Assembly (NCBI GenBank): GCA_021199695.1
Contig: JAJQHP010000093.1
Span: 1-7,460, forward strand
Length of the DNA: 7,460 nucleotides
Direction of reading: 5' to 3'
Origin: Clostridiales bacterium
GTDB taxonomy: Bacteria > Bacillota > Clostridia > Oscillospirales > Oscillospiraceae
Shown here: piece by piece, positions 5,569 to 7,460 of the stretch
Numbering within the stretch: the stretch's first letter is position 1
How the letters are laid out: every line of letters begins with the position of its first letter
Position numbers and translations under genes: made by a program
Notes under the pieces: model-generated
Told to the model about the DNA's origin: nothing
The model's database searches: none
The model's input: only the letters and a program-made list of their open reading frames with translations

Positions 5569-6406
5569 AATGCCGCTCCTCCTCTACAGACAATACGGGG
5601 ATCTCCTGCCAGCCGTCGGAGGGGCCGAAGGTCTGCTCCAGCCCGTCCGGGAAGGGGCCGCCCTGTAAAAAGGCGAGATAGGGACCCGCCAGCCGTCCAA
5701 ACCGCTCCAGTCCCCGGTCCAGCAGCTTGTCCAGCCGGAGGTCGCTGTCCTCGCTCCCCGGCAGAGGCCGCTCCGCCATGACCATCTTGTGGAGCTTCTC
5801 GTATTGCCCAATGAGCCTCAGCCCGGCGTTGACCGCTGCCCGCCGCCATCCCCGCCCGCTGAGCAGGTCGCAGCAGAGCTTCATGAGGTGCAGCGTCCGC
5901 CCGATCTGCCCGGCGGTGGCATCCGCAAAGAAGGGGGCGATGACGGCCGCATTTTCCCGGGACGGGACGATATGGGCCGTCAGGTCGGTGCGAAACACGT
6001 CCTTCCCGTCCTTTTCCAGCAGATAACGGTCAAATTCGCTCTCGATCTCCCCGTGGGTCAGCGAGGACACCGTGAGCTTCTTTTCAATATATCCGTGACA
6101 GGCGCTGTCCAGAGCGTAATGACACAGAAAACCCATCAGGTAGGCCAGAGCGCCCTCCCGGTTCTCCGCCGAGGCATAGACAGCCCGGGCAGGCCGGAAA
6201 AAGTCACTGGCCGGTCGGTCGTGCATCTCGCCTCCCAGCCGTCCCACCGGGTTGCTCTTCAGCGGCTGATAGTAGAACAAAATGTCCGGCCCGTGCAGGC
6301 CGATGTCATAGAGCTGCCGGTTCTCCCGGACGGCCTTTGCCGCTGTCTCCGGCAGGAGCGGTTCCGCCCTGCGGCCAAAATGGAAGTGTGCATAGGTGGT
6401 CGGCAT
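5558..6406 (-). CDS. Zinc-dependent phospholipase C-like protein, apparently cytoplasmic
   Basis: A 282-residue protein of the zinc-dependent phospholipase C/S1-P1 nuclease-like fold (Zn_dep_PLPC). The first ~125 residues hold a full series of candidate metal ligands in the family order: His7 or His9 in YAHFHFG, Asp41 in HGPDILFYY, His62, then H96-x3-D100-x3-H104 in FLCHYALDSACHGY, and H118-x3-E122 in THGEIESE. They line up in order with the His14, Asp55, His69, His118, Asp122, His128, His142 and Glu146 I recall for the three-zinc site of Bacillus cereus phospholipase C. Unlike the secreted toxins there is no signal peptide, so the product probably stays in the cell and phospholipid as substrate is unproven. 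The C-terminal half is helical and lacks recognisable motifs. The start has AAGGAG 7 nt upstream. The end overlaps the transporter start by 11 nt. Confidence 0.85.
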   Translation of the reverse strand: MPTTYAHFHFGRRAEPLLPETAAKAVRENRQLYDIGLHGPDILFYYQPLKSNPVGRLGGEMHDRPASDFFRPARAVYASAENREGALAYLMGFLCHYALDSACHGYIEKKLTVSSLTHGEIESEFDRYLLEKDGKDVFRTDLTAHIVPSRENAAVIAPFFADATAGQIGRTLHLMKLCCDLLSGRGWRRAAVNAGLRLIGQYEKLHKMVMAERPLPGSEDSDLRLDKLLDRGLERFGRLAGPYLAFLQGGPFPDGLEQTFGPSDGWQEIPVLSVEEERHYEV

Positions 6407-6454
6407 TTCGTCACTCCTTTTTCCGTGTGCCCGGGGATTCGGCGTACTAATGAC

Positions 6455-6463
6455 AGAATATCA
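6455..6463 (-). promoter_or_regulatory. Probable extended -10 promoter of the phospholipase-like/transporter unit
   Basis: On the minus strand TGATATTCT (6455-6463) has a TGn extension and a TATTCT -10 box. No good -35 box lies at the usual 16-18 nt; the nearest candidates (such as TTTCGG) are poor, as is common for extended -10 promoters. Transcription would begin near 6448, about 42 nt before the start codon. Confidence 0.45.
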
Positions 6464-6475
6464 CCCGGATGTAAA

Positions 6476-6489
6476 GTCCGAAACCGGAC
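6476..6489. promoter_or_regulatory. Small inverted repeat upstream of the phospholipase-like gene's -10 box
   Basis: GTCCG (6476-6480) and CGGAC (6485-6489) are perfect inverted arms around four bases and sit in the -35 area of the proposed extended -10 promoter. It could be a regulator site, but arms this short can arise by chance in GC-rich DNA. Confidence 0.25.
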
Positions 6490-6565
6490 AACTGTAAAAA
6501 AACCGCAAATTCGGCCCGTATCCCCCTGTTTTTCCAAACCGCTGCCCAGGGAGAGTCACAGCAAA

Positions 6566-6595
6566 AGGGGAAGGGTGCTTCGGCGCCCTTCCCCT
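6566..6595 (-). terminator. Intrinsic terminator downstream of the ComF gene
   Basis: A 13-bp stem with one mismatched or wobble pair joins 6566-6578 to 6583-6595 around a four-base loop. On the minus strand the stem is followed directly by TTTTGC, placing it after the ComF gene and before the phospholipase-like unit. The loop is TTCG only when read on the plus strand; the minus transcript has CGAA. The plus strand has no T-run after the stem, so it should act in one direction. Confidence 0.8.
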
Positions 6596-6673
6596 GATCG
6601 TATCAGAATGTCCGGCAGCTTTCTGGATGTGGCAACAGATGGCTTTCCGCACCAGTGCGCCCGCCGTGCCGAT

Positions 6674-7375
6674 TTACTTTTCCTTCCACTCTCCCATCGT
6701 CCTGGCCAGGGTCAGGCAGACCACTTCCGCCGCACCGGCTTTCAGCAGTACCCGGCTGCACTCGGACAGAGTGGAACCGGTGGTGATGATATCGTCCACC
6801 AGCAAAACCCGCTTTCCGGATACCGATGCCTCCGGCCGGATGCGGTAGACGCCCCGGACGTTTTCCTCCCTGGCCGTCCGGCCCAGGGAGGACTGTGCCG
6901 GGGTATGTTTGACCTTTTTCAGCAGCGGGACGGGGCGCAGGCCGTATAATTGGCCCGCCTCCTCCGCCAGCAGCTTCGCCTGGTCATAGCCCCGGCGGTG
7001 TCTTCTTCTGGCACTCAACGGCGCCCAGGTCACCACGTCCGGCGGCGCGGGGAGATACCGCTCCAGGCAGTCCCGGAGAAAGCCGCCGTACACTCCATGA
7101 TAGCAGGAGCGCCCGGAGAACTTGTACCGACGAATCGAGTCCCGGACGGTTCCCTGATAGAGCAAGGGCGAGAGGCAAAAGGTGAAATAGTCCCCCGGGC
7201 GCAGGACCGTGGCCTCATCTGTCCGGGGCAGCGTCTGTTCACAGGCGGCGCAGACGCCCGTCTCCGCCCGCTCTCCGGGCAGAAAGTCCTGACAAAACAC
7301 GCATCTGGGCGGATAGACCAGGTTCAGCACCCGGTTCCAGAGAGCAGAGAGGGCAGACAAGGGAGATCGCTTCAT
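6674..7375 (-). CDS. comF: ComF family protein (phosphoribosyltransferase-like, zinc ribbon)
   Basis: A 233-residue protein, normal length for ComF. An N-terminal zinc ribbon has the cysteine pairs C25-x2-C28 and C42-x2-C45, after the typical LVYPPRC lead-in. The middle carries YKFSGR and the basic motif RRRHRRGYDQAKLLAE, and the PRPP-binding loop VLLVDDIITTGSTL lies at about 190-203 with the acidic pair Asp194-Asp195. ComF proteins are needed for DNA uptake in naturally competent bacteria and are thought to act on incoming single-stranded DNA in the cytoplasm; they also occur in species never shown to be competent, so competence cannot be inferred here. The start codon shares one base with the stop of the gene upstream (TAATG) and has no strong ribosome binding site, suggesting translational coupling. 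A terminator follows about 80 nt after the stop. Confidence 0.93.
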   Translation of the reverse strand: MKRSPLSALSALWNRVLNLVYPPRCVFCQDFLPGERAETGVCAACEQTLPRTDEATVLRPGDYFTFCLSPLLYQGTVRDSIRRYKFSGRSCYHGVYGGFLRDCLERYLPAPPDVVTWAPLSARRRHRRGYDQAKLLAEEAGQLYGLRPVPLLKKVKHTPAQSSLGRTAREENVRGVYRIRPEASVSGKRVLLVDDIITTGSTLSECSRVLLKAGAAEVVCLTLARTMGEWKEK

Positions 7376-7460
7376 TACCCGTCGTTCTCGATGGTGATCT
7401 GGCAGGCCTCCATGGCCTGGAGGGCCGTCCGGTGGCTCTCCGGGGTGACACCGGCGCAGC
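7375..7460 (-). CDS. C-terminal end of an unrecognised gene (runs off the right edge)
   Basis: The frame entering from the right edge encodes 27 residues ending in ACQITIENDG and stops with a TAA that shares one base with the ComF start. The tail includes TPESHRTALQAMEA, probably helical. Coding is supported by the uninterrupted frame, the tight TAATG junction and family-like codon use, but the product cannot be named from so short a piece. It is probably cotranscribed with comF. Confidence 0.6.
   Translation of the reverse strand, partial: CAGVTPESHRTALQAMEACQITIENDG

Larger units (their letters stand above)
6407..6673. other. Intergenic region between the ComF and phospholipase-like genes
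   Basis: Reading along the minus strand it holds about 78 nt of untranslated tail after the ComF stop, an intrinsic terminator, an AT-rich stretch with a 7-base T tract (6496-6502), a small inverted repeat and an extended -10 promoter, then the ribosome binding site of the phospholipase-like gene. I see no small gene in it. Confidence 0.6.

Noticed and set aside
4270..5781. 503-codon open frame on the plus strand
   Set aside because: It begins inside the terminator hairpin and is antisense to the transporter, with a His/Gln/Gly-rich low-complexity translation.
5789..6949. 386-codon open frame on the plus strand
   Set aside because: It is antisense to parts of the phospholipase-like and ComF genes and crosses the terminator and promoter between them; no family resemblance.

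Overview
The window looks like chromosomal DNA from a GC-rich, anaerobic gut-type Firmicute, most like the Oscillospiraceae (the Flavonifractor/Oscillibacter/Lawsonibacter group). This is an inference from high GC, strong AGGAGG-type ribosome binding sites, sigma-A-type promoters, a pyruvate:ferredoxin oxidoreductase and a ComF protein. No mobile element, CRISPR array, tRNA or rRNA is visible. All complete genes have intact frames.

Layout from left to right. (1) 1-1312, minus strand: the first ~437 codons of pyruvate:ferredoxin/flavodoxin oxidoreductase; the rest lies beyond the left edge. (2) 1313-1774: a divergent control region with a good promoter on each strand, a GC-rich ~158-nt leader for the oxidoreductase and three dyad-symmetric sequences placed like operators. 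(3) 1775-3573, plus strand: an iron-sulfur flavoprotein (Isf-like) followed closely by a ten-helix acyltransferase-3 family membrane protein. (4) 3718-4263, plus strand: a small two-helix membrane protein with its own promoter. (5) 4279-4322: a strong hairpin serving as terminator for the converging transcripts. (6) 5558-6406 and 4321-5568, minus strand: a zinc-dependent phospholipase C-like protein whose end overlaps the start of a UMF1/Atg22-type MFS transporter. (7) 6674-7375, minus strand: a ComF-family phosphoribosyltransferase-like protein, coupled by a 1-base stop/start overlap to the tail of an unrecognised gene that runs off the right edge.

How they fit together: the oxidoreductase makes acetyl-CoA and reduced ferredoxin, and the divergent Isf-like flavoprotein is of a family known to take electrons from ferredoxin, so the shared control region may join a ferredoxin producer and consumer. 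The phospholipase-like/transporter pair and the ComF pair are separate minus-strand units divided by a terminator. I see no defence or clearly new multi-gene system. The most interesting parts are the dyad-rich divergent promoter region and the coupled phospholipase-like/UMF1 pair. Several very long open frames on the opposite strands (for example 140-1477 plus, 2848-4230 minus, 4270-5781 plus) are GC-bias shadows of the real genes.
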